In this document: positions 1 to 11,788 of the stretch, one piece after another
Position numbering within the stretch: position 1 is the stretch's first letter
Layout: each line of letters begins with the position of its first letter
Assembly: GCA_958496175.1 (NCBI GenBank)
Contig: OY292278.1
Location: 22,196,001-22,260,000, forward strand
Source of the DNA: Sisyra terminalis
Lineage: Eukaryota > Arthropoda > Insecta > Neuroptera > Sisyridae
Length of the DNA stretch: 64,000 nt
Reading direction: 5' to 3'
Program-made: the position numbers and the translations under genes
Notes under the pieces: model-generated
Database searches by the model: none
What the model was told of the DNA's origin: nothing
Seen by the model: only the letters and a program-made list of their open reading frames with translations

Positions 1-1280
1 GAAAATGGTATTCGTCAGCCTTATTTGTCTCAGTAATTACCGAGAAAATTATTTTTAAATATGTCAGAAAAAAGTTTTTTAGAAGAACATTGCAATTTTA
101 TTAATTTCAGTTTTTGCTTCTTTTACGTATTCATTGTGCTATTTCTCTTGTTGTTGAATGAAGATACGTAGATTGTGCATGGAAGGAATGTGTTTAAGAT
201 TTGTGTTTTAAAAAATGAAAACTTGAAATAAATTAAAAAAGCATCGGAAAGAAATGTTTGTCAGCAGCATTAATTAGTTTTTATTAAATTCATACCTTAA
301 TACGTACCTATATAATTATAGTCGCTTGATATTGAGAGATATTAATTAACTGAAATTAACAGAAACTAATTAAATATTTCTTATGTTATCTACAGCCATC
401 CTGTTTCAAATAACTAAGGACTTCCCAGTCACTTATCTATTACTTTATATACCTTTCATTACTATTAAAATAGGGCTGGAAATCCGGAGATGGAGTCATC
501 AAAATTTTACTGGTTCCAGCTCCTAACACCACTCTTAAAAAAGACAATACATTTAAAGTGCCTTTAATAAGTTTAAACGATTTCAAATAGGTTTTTTGAA
601 CATTAAAATATCTTTATTTTTTTCCATTTTTTCCCTTCCACTTTAAAATGGTAGAAAAGCAACTGAACTTTTAATTGAACTCTAATAAATCATGAGATAG
701 AGATACATATTGTCTTTGTTATAATTGTCAATCAACGTCTTGGAAGACGGAGCTGGGTTGAGTCATTATTGGCGGCAAAATACAAATTCAATTTGCGTCT
801 ATTTTATAAAATTGACAAAATAAAAATATCACTTGACGATGACAGCTAACCGTTGTTGGAACGCGTAAAAATTAAGTTTTTTTTTAATTTTTACTTCTAA
901 TGGTATTCCTGTTTATAGTACCAGAAGAAATACGTAGTATATACAAACAATAACATGTAGTAATTAAAGAAAGTTTATCTAGATAAGTACAACGTAAAAA
1001 TGACGTATCAATATCATATAAAAACAGCTTACAAATATTTTTTAGCTTGTAGTTATAATCAGAGCTTTCAGAAAAATATCATAGTTATTTTGAAGTATCT
1101 AAGATACTATAGTTCTTTTATTTTTTGTCAAAAAGTAACAAGTATTTTAGATAATTTTTAAAAGGAACTGTATTTTGTAACTCAAAAAGTATTTTAGATA
1201 CCGAAGATACTGAGGGATACCGAGAGGTTACGTACAGAATTTAAATTTTATTTTATTCCACAATATTCAATTTATACCTC
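1..1280. other. AT-rich intergenic DNA, no gene seen
   Basis: No open frame of convincing length or composition. A stretch near 540-620 (aaagtgcctttaataagttt) weakly resembles 39,950-40,030 and may be an old shared repeat. Nothing else can be supported. Confidence 0.5.
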
Positions 1281-1284
1281 CTAT

Positions 1285-1400
1285 CTTACATTTATTGTAG
1301 TTCCGAAGATTTGAGGATCTTTTTTATTTTTTACAACGTTTCTTAGTTTATTTCTACTTTTTCAGATGATTATAAATATCAGTATAAATGTACAAAGAAA
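1285..1400 (-). repeat. Fragment of hammerhead-bearing repeat family A
   Basis: The phrase 'gttccgaagatttgaggatc' followed by a T-rich run and acaacgtttc recurs at about 28,330 and, inverted, at 29,035. On the minus strand, bases 1370-1333 read CUGAAAA, a weak hairpin, then GAAACGUU. This is a degenerate form of the hammerhead-like core seen intact elsewhere in the window. It is probably a dead copy of a retroelement end. Confidence 0.5.
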
Positions 1401-1829
1401 CGTTGAAAAAAATAAAAAAAACAATTGTAAAAAAATTAAAAACTATAACCAATTGAAGATAAACTACAGGATCGGAATCAACAATAAATATATACACACC
1501 TCTTATATTAATCTTCTACCGTTTTAAAGATAAATGTGTTTACAGGGCATTGGCAAACATATTTTCTTTTCTTCTAAATTAATGAAGATTAGAAATACAT
1601 AATTATCTGATTACCAAATAACTTTACTTAATATGTTGCAAAACTTAGTAGTACATACATATTATACAATGTTATTACAAAATTATCTACTTAAGTATCT
1701 TAAAAGTAACTTAAGATAAGTATTTAAGTTCCCTTTTGTAGTGAACAACTAGATACCCAAAGTAATTTCGGATTCTTTCTAAAAAAATAACTTATCTAGT
1801 ATCTAGATGCTCTACTAAAATATTATGTA

Positions 1830-2640
1830 ATTTTAAGTTTGGTTTTTCATGACGCCAATTGAAAGTATAAGTCCATCCGTACGTACTGTGCAAATTTTTC
1901 CGGAAACAAAGCTCGTTTAAGGGATGAAATCGACTATCAAAGTCTCAGAAAAAATAATCAAACCGTCTTAACTTCAATCGCATGTAACATTGTTAAATAA
2001 GGAATGATTTTCAAACCAAATACAGTTTCGGATTCGTAACATGTATTAAACGATAATATAATAATCTATTTCGAATTCGAAACAAAAAAATTTTTCGTCA
2101 AAAAAAAAACCGTGGGTTAACCACCATTGATTTTTCACAAAAATCGTCAAATTTCAAAATTTTTATTTTACGATGCCAATCGAAAATATACGTCCATCCG
2201 TACGTACTGTGCAAATTTTTCCGAAAACAAAGCTCGTTTAAGGGACGAAATCGACCATCAAAGTCTCAGAAAAAATAATCAAACCGTTTTAACTTCAATC
2301 GCATGTAACATCGTTAAATAAGGGATGATTTTCGAACAAAGTACAGTTTCAGGTTCGTTACAATGTATTAAACTCTATTTTAACAATCCTTTTCAAATTT
2401 GAATCAAAAACATTTTTCGTCAAAAAAAAAACCGTGGGTTAAAATCGTTGATTTTTCACGAAAATCATAAAATTTTAAGTTTGGTTTTTCATGATGCCAA
2501 TCAAAAGTATAAGTTCACCCGTACATGCTGTGCAAATTTTTCCGAAAACAAACCACTTTTAAGGGATGAAATCCAACATCAAAGAGATAGAAAAAACATC
2601 AAACCATTTAAATCTATCTTAAATAAAGAATAATTTTCTT
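1830..2640. repeat. Tandem repeat, ~320-bp unit, about 2.6 copies
   Basis: The marker phrase ccatccgtacgtactgtgc recurs at about 1873 and 2193 and in diverged form near 2516, giving a period near 320 bp. Flanking text (tttttccgaaaacaaag, atgaaatcgac.atcaaag, ttcgtcaaaaaaaaaaccgt) repeats in register. Units 1 and 2 are very similar and unit 3 is more diverged and shorter. Short open frames inside are simply repeat copies in phase. This is satellite-like DNA, not a gene. Confidence 0.85.
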
Positions 2641-4670
2641 ATCTTTTGTGATCATTATGATTCGTATCTTTGATAGCTCTGGTTATAATCCAATTACCAA
2701 ACTTTTTGCTCAATCACTTCTTAGAACAACTATAAGCAATTTCATGTTATTAAGAAGCATATTATAATATTTAATTGCAACATAGTAAGCTCTTTTGGTA
2801 TTTATAGTTTTATTAATTTTAGGTAATACTAGTAGCCTAGATCGTGCGACATAAATAATAAAAATATCCATATTTAGTAATGATTAAATTCAAGGGAAGA
2901 ATTGCACCTATTACTTTCTCCTTGGGTAAAATTCACACCTGGGTATAATTGATCCAATAATATCAAAATTTAAGCTCAATCTTTGATTGATCCCAGTCTC
3001 TAATTGTTGATGTTTTGGATATTTCCTTTACATATTAATATTTAATGTTACACTTATCTATCATTTTTTTTTCCTAAACTATTTCAAAAATATATTCATA
3101 AACTATTCCACATTTTCAAAATATCCACTGAAAAAACCGTAATTCCGCGAACTTATGCTGCGAAAAATTGGAATGTTTTTCTACTCGTTTTGCGTTAATG
3201 GAGTTAAAATCACACACTGTAACAAACTTGTTGTAATTAATGAAAAATAAATATTGCGATATTAATTATTTACTGAATTAGTATTCAATAACGATATGCT
3301 ATTAAATATATTTTTTTTCTAAAAGGGCGAGACAATAAACACAATGATCGCTTCGAGCAGAACAAGCTCTAGCCACGCCATTTTTAATGCAAAAACATCT
3401 AGTTACACATGAAAACAAAAAACTCTCACTTCGCCATTTTCTTTTAAAACAAAACAAAGTTTCGTTTGAAAACAAATGCTTAGTTATACCTGCAACTATC
3501 ATTTGTTAAACGTAAAATGAAAATTAAAAACGCCATCTTTTATCATGTTACGTACCTACCTAACTTTCTTTTGTTTATGAAGTATATAAACTTTTTTAAG
3601 CGGCTTTTAATAAAGTCTATCTTTCTGTTTATTTTTTGGAGGGAAAATTAAATTTCTTCCTAATTTAATATACCTAAAGCTCCATCTTCACGTTTTCTAT
3701 TCCCAACGATAAAATACGGGATAATGTTATCTTTATTAAAACAAACAACCCTTAAACAACATAAATATTATGAGCCACGGTAATTAAAAACGGTGAATTA
3801 TACACGGGGTTGCTATAGCGCAATATATGTCGGGAATGGAGGAGGGTTTGAAATTTCAATAGTGAGTGGATAGGGAGGGAAAGCGATTCGGGTGGTATGA
3901 AAATTTAATATTGGCTCTTTTAATAAATTTCAAATTGAAAAGATTAATGAATTGTGATTTGGATGATAATATGACTTTTGACTTGTCCCGAAATATGTTA
4001 CTATTGTTTGTAACCCTTATGTTGTCCGGTCTTTAATAAATCCATGGATAATTTGATATTGCACGTGTTTGATACTTCCCCTAGTGTCATCCTTTAATGT
4101 TAACCACTTTTGATCTTGCAGACTCACCCCAAATAAGTTATATTGAAAATTCATAATCTGAAATTCATGTATATAGATTTTTACTATTGAAAATTGGTGT
4201 AAATCAATTTGGAAACTAATGAATTTTATTCTGATTTTCAAGTCCCCTAACTATATTATGAAAGTTGTAAGGAATTTCTATTCGTTTGGAAATAGATAAC
4301 GACCGAATTTTCGGCTTCGGCTAAAAAGCATCTTTGTTTACACTTTAGCTTTCGCTTTCGGTCAAATATCAGCAGAAGTTTTAGCTGAAATTGAAACTTT
4401 GGGTAAAACTTCCAAAAGGTCCAACTGGTAATAAGAGAATGGGTTATACGAGTCAATAATCGTGGATAAAATATTCTAGTGATAAACTATTTCATCAAAA
4501 TAGTTTTATTTCTTAATTGTTACTAATATGGAAAATTCCAAAATTATAAAGGGTTCAGACTAAAGTTTGTTTGCTTGTCTATCAAATAGTTTTCTAGATA
4601 ATCATTTATTATGAAAACCTTTACTTTCCTTGATGGTTCTCGAGATCTAAAACTAGTACGAACCACTTTG
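2640..4670. other. Intergenic DNA without recognisable genes
   Basis: AT-rich, with only short open frames of random composition on either strand. No repeat shared with the rest of the window was noticed here. Confidence 0.5.
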
Positions 4671-4674
4671 CGAA

Positions 4675-5170
4675 TTAAATTAGCTTTGTACATTTTCTTC
4701 TGTTTAAGGATGCCGTTTCATTTCTGAGGTTGGTGATCATCATGGCAATCCTAAGCTTGTTGATCGCAGCTCTGGAAAGTTGCACTAAAGTACAACCAAA
4801 CCAGTCTCTGGGATTTCGAAGCCAGGACGTTATTCTTCTTCCTGAACTCCACTTTCCCACTATTTTCTCCTGGATAATATTCTGGAGCATCTGAAATATC
4901 TTTACTCTCATTATGTATCCCAGATATTGTAGATTTCTATTTTTTACTTTTTGGACGAGTTCCGGAGTTTTAGCAAGTCGTTTAAGTACTTTTCTGTTTG
5001 GAATCCTCCTCAAGTAGGCTATTTTAAGAATTTTGCGGTACATCCACATCTCGTAGGCTTGGGTTTTGTTCATTTTGGTCTTACTTAGACTAGTAGCTTC
5101 CACGTCATTTAATATAATGGAGAACATGTAATATTTTACTTCTTCACTTAATACGAGTATAGTTGTAAGA
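4675..5170 (-). pseudogene. 3' fragment of RTE-type LINE reverse transcriptase
   Basis: The minus-strand frame gives a ~150-residue stretch with the C-terminal signature of RTE/craniofacial-development-protein-2-like LINE polymerases: an AYEMWMYRKILKI block, an LxRLAKTPELVQKVKxRxLQYLGYIMR block, then GKWSSGRRITSWLRNPRDWFG and a basic INKLRIAMMITNLRN tail. The upstream polymerase domains and endonuclease are absent, so this is a 5'-truncated insertion, as is usual for LINEs. The C-terminal frame is still open, which suggests moderate age. It is not a host gene. Family assignment rests on recalled RTE C-terminal motifs. Confidence 0.8.
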
Positions 5171-5479
5171 TGTATAGATGGAACATTGCTCAAAAAAAAC
5201 ATCGATGTTAGAACATCGATTATTTTAAAAGTTAAGCATCGATCTTAAAAACATCGACTTTTATGAACGATAAATCGATTTTTTTCGATCTTTCTAAGCA
5301 TCATTTAAAAATATATGAAAAAAAATATCTTTAAAAAACAAAACATTGTAAAATTTTGAACCCCGTCAGTTTATAAACGTAGTTATATACATCGTTATAT
5401 TTAATCGTCGTTCTGAAACATCGTTAGATTACAATCTAATATAGTTTAATATCGCATATTTTTGCAAGTGACCGACAAT

Positions 5480-6000
5480 ATTCTGTTCGAATAATTCAAT
5501 ACTGGGTTCGGAGATCTTCAACTTTTTTAGTCGCCATATAAACAGTGTTGCATTTCACCAAAATATGAGGAGCAGTTCCATCCTCTGTCGGACAGACTTA
5601 TATATTGGAGGGTCTAACAGTACCCCAATAGTACGAAAATGCTTTCTCAGGCCCCAGTGAACGGTTTTGAGGTCTATCACCAATCTGGTTAGGGATCTAC
5701 TTAAATTTAGTATTTCAGCAATTAGAATTTGAGGATTTCACATCATTGTTTTTGTTCGTTGGTGTTGCTCCACAAGGAACAATGATTAATATGAACCCAC
5801 TCTTTTATCGTTTTTCTTACCGTCAATTTTGTGACCCCAAGCATTGACTCGGGATTAGTAGATGGTGTCGCCGTTCTTGGAAGGGTAAAAGAGTAACTGC
5901 CTTTTTGTTCTTAATATTCCCTTAGGGTCTGGCATCCTACTTAATGTTACTTGTGGCCAGATCAGTAAGCACACGCTGATATTCCCATAGTAACCGAAAA
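5480..6000 (-). pseudogene. 3' fragment of R1/Jockey-like LINE pol (RNase H end)
   Basis: Read on the minus strand in broken frames, the segment contains an LTGHWGLRKHFRTIG-like block (about 5650-5600) and then CRTEDGTAPHILVKC (about 5590-5535). These match the LTGH..L..HL...G and CRxCxEEDETAEHILCEC signatures at the end of RNase H-carrying non-LTR retrotransposons. Upstream text (to ~5990) also looks like decayed RNase H sequence. Frameshifts and stops make it a dead remnant. Confidence 0.65.
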
Positions 6001-6154
6001 TTATTACTTCCTATTCCCTTATTTAGCTTTGTTAACTTTTTTATTTGAATATTTGACGGGACCCTAACAACTTTGGGAGATAAAATGAACTTAAGCATTT
6101 CTATACATTAGTTTGGACTGAACTAAACAAAATGCAATTGAAGCAAGTAAAATG

Positions 6155-6320
6155 CAAGCGCTTTATTGTCTAGGCTGGCGCTCATCGGCACTCAAATGGA
6201 AGTCGTTTTTAGTTACTATGCTCTTTCAGATGGCGTTTCGTACACCACAATAGATTTTTCTTATTTCTATTTCACGCCATTATGAATGGTCTATTCATAT
6301 ATACAGATCAATGTACCAGA
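6155..6320 (+). repeat. Copy 1 of a dispersed direct repeat
   Basis: Bases from 'gcgctttattgtctaggctg' through 'ttcttatttctatttcacg' and the 'ggtctattcatatatacag' segment align with 8035-8225 in the same orientation, with about one quarter of positions changed. The pair flanks the foldback element at 7.5-7.9 kb. The family is unidentified. Confidence 0.65.
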
Positions 6321-7510
6321 CTTCTATCAAATGTCTTCATGATCAAAATTTAATGTCAGTATTTTGGTAAATTTATCAGTTTTGGATCATTAAATCTAAA
6401 TTTAAGTTCAGCATATACTTTTCCATGTGTTTTTCGTTGGTTACAGGGAAAAAATTGCCGAAAAAACAGTTCAATTAACTATCGCGCAAATATTCTAATT
6501 GTAACTGACAAATTATGGCAAGCGATCAATTTAATCCGGATATCGCGATTTGTTACTGACTTTATTACAACCAATTTGACATTCTTTTTATAATTCCATT
6601 GCAAACAAATAAGCATTTTCTGCCAATATTTATACTTTAAGCTCCAACAATTTCGGCAAAGCGTTCATAATACTTCGGTAAGTGCTTACGCCTTAAGTGC
6701 AATTTGAAAAATTCATTTATTTTCGTATATATATTTTATCAATGTTATTTTTTGGCATCATCTTTATAAATTCTACACGAATTGTTTGTAAGTATTAGGC
6801 AAATTATTCAAATAGTTTATTGATATTTGTTTCGATTCTATTAGTGTGGGATTGAAATTTTGTCTAGCATTCAATTTGTTTATAAATATCGTGAGAAATT
6901 GTTTCAATTTTTTTCTGAAATATCTCAGTGCTTAATTTACGTGAAAATTTCTTTTTCATGAAAATGTTTTGTTTTTCGCGAGACTTTTTTTTTGCTTTGA
7001 CGTTAGAATTGTTTTTCTTAAAGTAAATCCGTAAAGAAATTTAATTTTACTTTTAAGCAGGGTCTCATCGAAGGTGAAGGTCCGACTTTGGCCGAAACGG
7101 AAGCTTGCGAGCTTTGGTTGAAATCGAAATCATTTCTTGGTTTATTAATTTTATTCATAAGTATCGTTAAAAAATAAAAAAATGGAACATGCGCAGTTGC
7201 GTTTGTTTAGTTCAATTATGAATTTATGTACTGTTCGGGGTACTTAGCTAACATGGCTAACTTCCCAAATTACCTTTTGTAACCTGACTTCCGTAACCCA
7301 ACTTCCGTAGCACATTATATTTCTCAATATACTCTCTCAATCTGCACCTAAAGAAATATAACTTCAAAAATATTGAAAACTCATGAAATTAGAAAGCCAT
7401 AACAGTAGAGTAGCATGTTGGGTGCCGAGGAAGCTATGGCATATTTGGGCGGAATATTGACTTTAATAATTCCATAAAAGATTTTGCTTTCAAAAATTCA
7501 TTAAGAGTGT
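6320..7510. other. Intergenic DNA
   Basis: No gene seen. Around 7070-7110 a phrase ggtccgactttggccgaaac has a short hairpin followed by GAAACGG. It resembles a decayed hammerhead stem II but lacks the CUGANGA box. Confidence 0.4.
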
Positions 7511-7635
7511 GTATACAATATATAAAATATATTGCAGTCCAATTTATGTAGTATAATTTAATATAATAATATATAAAAATCATACCACCAACATAAATTT
7601 GAACAGAAGTTCAAACAAAAATATTTGTGACGTAT

Positions 7636-7680
7636 TGCCCAGATACGTATTTCGATTGCCAAGCAACCTTCATCAGTGGT
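7636..7680 (-). ncRNA. Hammerhead ribozyme motif, canonical CUGAUGA core
   Basis: On the minus strand, ACCA (stem I strand) is followed by CUGAUGA (7676-7670), one extra A, stem II GGUUGC / GCAAUC closed by a UUG loop (six pairs including one G-U), GAA, then AUACGUAU as a palindromic stem III and C7642 as the H17 residue. UGG follows and pairs with CCA to close stem I. All core residues of a type I hammerhead are present. The extra A after A9 is a deviation; an extra A at this place is known in the hammerhead of chrysanthemum chlorotic mottle viroid. Activity is inferred, not shown. Confidence 0.72.
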
Positions 7681-7733
7681 AATCAAGTAGTTTCATCACA
7701 AAGCAGTTACGGAGTGATCCAAACTACTTGATG

Positions 7734-7778
7734 ACCACTGAGGAAGATTGCTTGGCAATCGAAATACGTATCTGGGCA
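7734..7778 (+). ncRNA. Hammerhead ribozyme motif, N7 variant, inverted partner
   Basis: This is the mirror copy in the right arm: CCA, CUGAGGA (7738-7744), extra A, stem II GAUUGC / GCAAUC with UUG loop, GAA, AUACGUAU, C7772, then UGG. Position 7 of the core is G; that position tolerates any base in hammerheads. Stem II differs from the left arm at one base, G-U there and A-U here, so pairing is kept. Confidence 0.65.
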
Positions 7779-8034
7779 ATACGTCACGAATATTTTTGTT
7801 TGAACTTCTGTTCAAATTTATGTTGGTGGTATGTTTTTTATATATTATTATATTAAATTATACTACATAATTTGGACTGCAATATATTTATATATTGTAT
7901 ACACAGTATAACTGTTCAAAGTCAGCGAAAAAATCTTATTTTGATTCATTAAGAGTTTTTCAAATAAATAAAGAATTTAAAAACTGCTTAAATCGACGGT
8001 AAGAAAAACCATGCAAGCGTTTTTTTCAAACGCT

Positions 8035-8225
8035 TATTTCAAGCGCTTTTTTGTGTAGGCTGGCGCTTAGTGGCACTCAATTGCCAACTGTTGTTTTTAG
8101 TTACCATAAAAACTGTACCCACGTAAACGGCGCTTCATTTGCCACGCTAGATTTTTCTTATTTCTATCTAACCAAATGCACGGTCTATCCATATATTCGT
8201 ATCAATGGCCGTTATACGCAATCAA
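8035..8225 (+). repeat. Copy 2 of the dispersed direct repeat
   Basis: Same orientation as 6155-6320. It shares the gtaggctggcgct start and the ggtctatccatatat segment. The short open frame that crosses it is incidental. Confidence 0.65.
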
Positions 8226-9170
8226 CGTTAAACTATTTAAGGAAGAGCTATTTCTAGTCCTATGGGTGAAAAATTGTCCTTAAAGGCGGATGAACAAGTT
8301 TAGTGATAAATGGCATAAGGATCTGGAAAGCAACGGGAAATCGCCTGATTACTTATCTCTAGTAATTTACGATGTTGATTTATAAATACAACAGCTCCGA
8401 GTACGGGTGTCCCAGAAATGGGACAAAAGGGGTGCAAAGAACCTCCCGACCGGCTATATTCAAATTAATAAAATAACAATAGTTAATCTACTAGCCATTA
8501 CAAATATCAGTGAGAATACCTAAAGTAAAGATAGACTTTAATATAACATGACTTGAACTTTAATAAATGACAATTGAATGTCTATAGTTTCAGAAACGAC
8601 CTTTCTTTCCAGTCCCGCTAATAGTTTGGTAAGCCTTAAAGTTTTATCTTTCTCTTATTTAAGATTATTTAAATCATCATATTCTAAGTATTGAAAGTAT
8701 ATTAGATTGAAACTCTTATAGTTTAATATATGAAGGTTTGTATTTCCTTTGATAATGAACTTTAATAGTTTGTGTAATAAGAACAGACTAATTACTTCAT
8801 TTCAATTAAGTAATGTTGCAGTTAAGTGATCTAGTTTTCATCTTAATAACCTTCCTCATCTTTCTTGAAAGAACTTAATTACAAATTTTAAGATAAATAT
8901 TCCAGTTTTTTGCCAAGAAAGAAATCAATTAAAAATCTCGACTACAATAATTTGCGAACGATTAAATTGATTATAATGGAATCCTACATAAGATAGGGAA
9001 AATTTTTTTTTTCTAAATTAAAAAATTAAGATTTTTGTCTGTACTAGTTGTTAGGAGACTTTATACAAAATGATATGATTATCCAATGTGAAAAAATCCA
9101 CGTTTTGTGAAACACTATTGAAAACAACTTCCTTGATTTTTTTGAGTAATTCTTTTTACATGATTCTGTT
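8226..9170. other. Intergenic DNA
   Basis: AT-rich and non-coding, with no clear repeat relationship inside this window. Confidence 0.45.
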
Positions 9171-9176
9171 AAATAG

Positions 9177-9345
9177 GCCTACTGGTGGCCGAGTGGTCGC
9201 TCCAAAACTGGCAGATATTCGGTTCGAATCCTGTATCGAGAAAAATTTTCGATATTTCTTGATATATGAATTTGCATTAACCGTAGAGCTGCTAAAGACT
9301 TTGGTAATTATAAAGCGACAATAAATATAACAATTACAAAAAATC
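9177..9345 (+). repeat. tRNA-derived SINE, copy 1
   Basis: The head contains a pol III A box (tggccgagtggtc) and, 30 bases on, a B box (ggttcgaatcc), as in Leu/Ser-type tRNAs. The body reads gtatcgagaaaaattttcga and ends in taaagcgacaataaat followed by an A-rich tail. The same ~165-bp unit recurs at 12,545, 28,054(-), 44,631(-), 49,902 and 55,766(-), with a partial copy at 27,666(-). The tRNA part does not fold as a full cloverleaf, so it is a SINE head and not a tRNA gene. Confidence 0.88.
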
Positions 9346-9750
9346 TGTATAAAATCCTACATTTTTGATTAATGGGGTTGGGGAAATCTGTCCCACTCAA
9401 CTAAAAATTTGATTCATTCATTATGGTATAAACCGATTTTTCTAATATATTTAATATATTTTCCTAATTCTTCAATATATTTCTAATCTTTTATTCATAT
9501 TTCTGTTTAATATATCAACAATGTTAATAACAAAGATCAAAATCATCACATGTTTTCAATTTTCGGTTTTGGTATTTTGGTGGAAATAGTCATTAAGTTA
9601 TGCAAAGAATTGAACTCGAGAAAATATGTTTGAGTATCTCATATCAACTTTTATATTAAAAATGGCAAATATAGTTTTGTTTTTTTTATATGCGTTCCCC
9701 ACAAATCCAACGTTTTTAAATCGGTATTACTACCGATACAATATTCTCTA

Positions 9751-10332
9751 GGGTGTCCGTTATTTCCCAAATTGATTTTTTTACAGCGATCGCCCCCTGA
9801 ATTTTTAGTTTAAGATATAAAAAAAATTATCCAATACAATTAAGCTTTTAATTTCTTGATTAAACCGTGCCGGAATCATGTTACTTTTACCATTTAAATA
9901 ACATGGGATTATTTGACTTTTTACTTTTAATTTTTTTTCTCAGAAACAAATGGATGAAAAGATTTAAGATTAAATTATTCTGACGTAAAATTTAACGCTC
10001 TACAAAAAAGGCCTCTAATGAATTTTCGATTAAATCACTCCATTAAAAGTTATTAAACATTCATTAGAGAACTTTTTTGTAGAGCGTTAAATTTTACGTC
10101 AGAATAATTAAATCTTAAATCTTTTCATCCATTTGTTTTTGAGAAAAAAAAATTAAAAGTAAAAAGTCAAATAATCCCATGTTATTTAAATGGTAAAAGT
10201 AACATGATTCCGGCACGCTTTAATCAAGAAATTAAAAGCTTAATTGTATTGGATAATTTTTTTTATATCTTAAACTAAAAATTCAGGGGGCGATCGCTCT
10301 AAAAAAATCAATTTATGAAATAACGGACACCT
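9751..10332. mobile_element. Foldback TIR element with TA target site, copy 1
   Basis: The left arm starts gggtgtccgttatttc and the right arm ends gaaataacggacacct. Each arm is about 270 bp and they are nearly identical inverted copies meeting near 10,045. TA flanks both ends (9749-9750 and 10,333-10,334), consistent with a TA target duplication. No transposase is present. It is a non-autonomous Tc1/mariner-like or related foldback element. A second copy is at 30,085-31,102. Confidence 0.85.
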
Positions 10333-11390
10333 TAATATACTCATACAATATTTATATACTCAACCTTGCTTAAGTTCCACTCAACCGATTTTAATGTTCT
10401 TGGGCTCATTTTGTCATTAATATAGTTAGAGTTATTATCAGAATTATAAAGAGTCATTGGATGACGTCTTGCCTGAATTTTCTTGATAAAATAATTTAAT
10501 TTGTATTCAATTTAAAATTTGATTTATAAGTTTTAACGTTTTTATTGTTCAATATTATTAAATAGGTAATAATAATGTAGAAACCCGAGGTACTATATTT
10601 GACTTCTTGAGAGAATACTTTTCTAGGGTTATTTGCAGACGTTTTATATCTATTAACTAAAATGATCTTTAACAATGTTTTGTGTTTTATAAGTCAATCT
10701 TTTTAAGTAATATTAAGTTTAAATAATGTTAATTATTCAATAATGGAGAAATGAGATTATAATTAGCAATTAATTAGTCAAAAATAAGACGTCATGTATT
10801 ACATTTATTGATTTTTAAAAAAATATCTCTTCGAGTTAAATATAATTATTAATTCGAATTTACCATCGTAGAAAAATGTTTCCAGTGATAAATTACAATA
10901 TGAGTGGAATTTCATACATTTCATAGCACTAACAAACTACATTACTTTGATAAGTATAAACAGTATCTACCTATGTATATTCGATTGAAATGTACATTCT
11001 TAAAGTTTTTGTTTTTCATTTGAAAGTAGGTAATTCTTTAATATTAGATATAATTTTCCAATTTAATGGTATTACCAACATTATTTATTTAAAAGAAATA
11101 TATTTTACTGTACTGTACTGTTTTTTTTCAAAAACAGCTGAACGCTGTTCTTTTTCCGTGTGAAATGTCTTAAGCCTTAGTTGCTTTTAGCTTCTGAATT
11201 TATTGAGATCGTAAAAATTTACCTGTATTTACCCATACCGATTTTATCTTTACCTTTTTAAGTAAATTGAAGCAACTAATTCTTTGAAAAATTGGAGACA
11301 ACTGAAGAATTCTTGGAACTCCTTTTGGAAGTTCTTCCATGAAATCTTCCGGAAAGACTAACGTGCTATAAGAGCAGTTTAAGATGGTTT
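10333..11390. other. Intergenic DNA
   Basis: AT-rich, no gene, no recognisable repeat apart from a short tactgtactgtactg run near 11,108. Confidence 0.45.
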
Positions 11391-11645
11391 TATATTTTAG
11401 GGGTTCCTAAAGAGGTTAAGACGTATGGAGGAATCCTCGGATTTTTCAGATATCTGGCGCGCCACAAGACCTTGGAAAAGCTGATGTGACAGGGACAACC
11501 TGAAGAGATAAGAAAGCGAGGGCAATCACCAATCTGTTGGACAGAAATGGTGGAATATATAAAGCTACTTGAAAAGTCTAAATAGTAATTAGTCGAATAC
11601 GATTCGCGAACTTCAGCGTTTACGAGCCAGAAGATGTTAAGAAGC
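11390..11645 (+). pseudogene. Probable LINE polymerase C-terminal remnant
   Basis: The plus strand near 11,485-11,575 translates as GQPEEIRKRGQSPICWTEMV. This resembles the G.P...RGRP..RWTDDI motif at the end of many non-LTR retrotransposon polymerases. The frame breaks upstream and downstream. It is short, so the call is tentative. Confidence 0.4.
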
Positions 11646-11788
11646 AATCCAACAATTTGTCAATGTGCAAATATCTAATGACTCTACAGAATTTTCACGT
11701 GTATCTGAAAAAATATGTAAAAATCATCAAATATAACCAACAATGAACCTGCTCTAGAAAATAACAATGAACTGTTTGGTAACAGAAT

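Larger units (their letters stand above)
7511..7910. mobile_element. Foldback element of hammerhead repeat family B
   Basis: Two arms of about 170 bp (7511-7680 and 7735-7906) are near-perfect inverted copies. Both outer ends read gtatacaatatat, and a ~55-bp centre itself contains tcaagtagttt / aaactacttga. Each arm ends internally in a hammerhead-like motif. Partial copies lie at 15,720-15,990 and 57,050-57,320, and a tail fragment lies near 60,795. No coding sequence is present. It probably arose from two insertions of a hammerhead-bearing retroelement end in opposite orientation, or spreads as a hairpin. Confidence 0.8.

Noticed and set aside
2127..2633. Two similar short open frames suggesting a gene pair
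   Set aside because: They are the same phase of a ~320-bp tandem repeat.
7070..7110. Hairpin followed by GAAACGG as another hammerhead
   Set aside because: No CUGANGA box and no palindromic stem III; only part of the layout is present.
9181..9240. Possible functional tRNA gene (A and B boxes)
   Set aside because: The same sequence recurs at five other places with a shared non-tRNA body and A-rich tail, and no acceptor stem closes; it is a SINE head.
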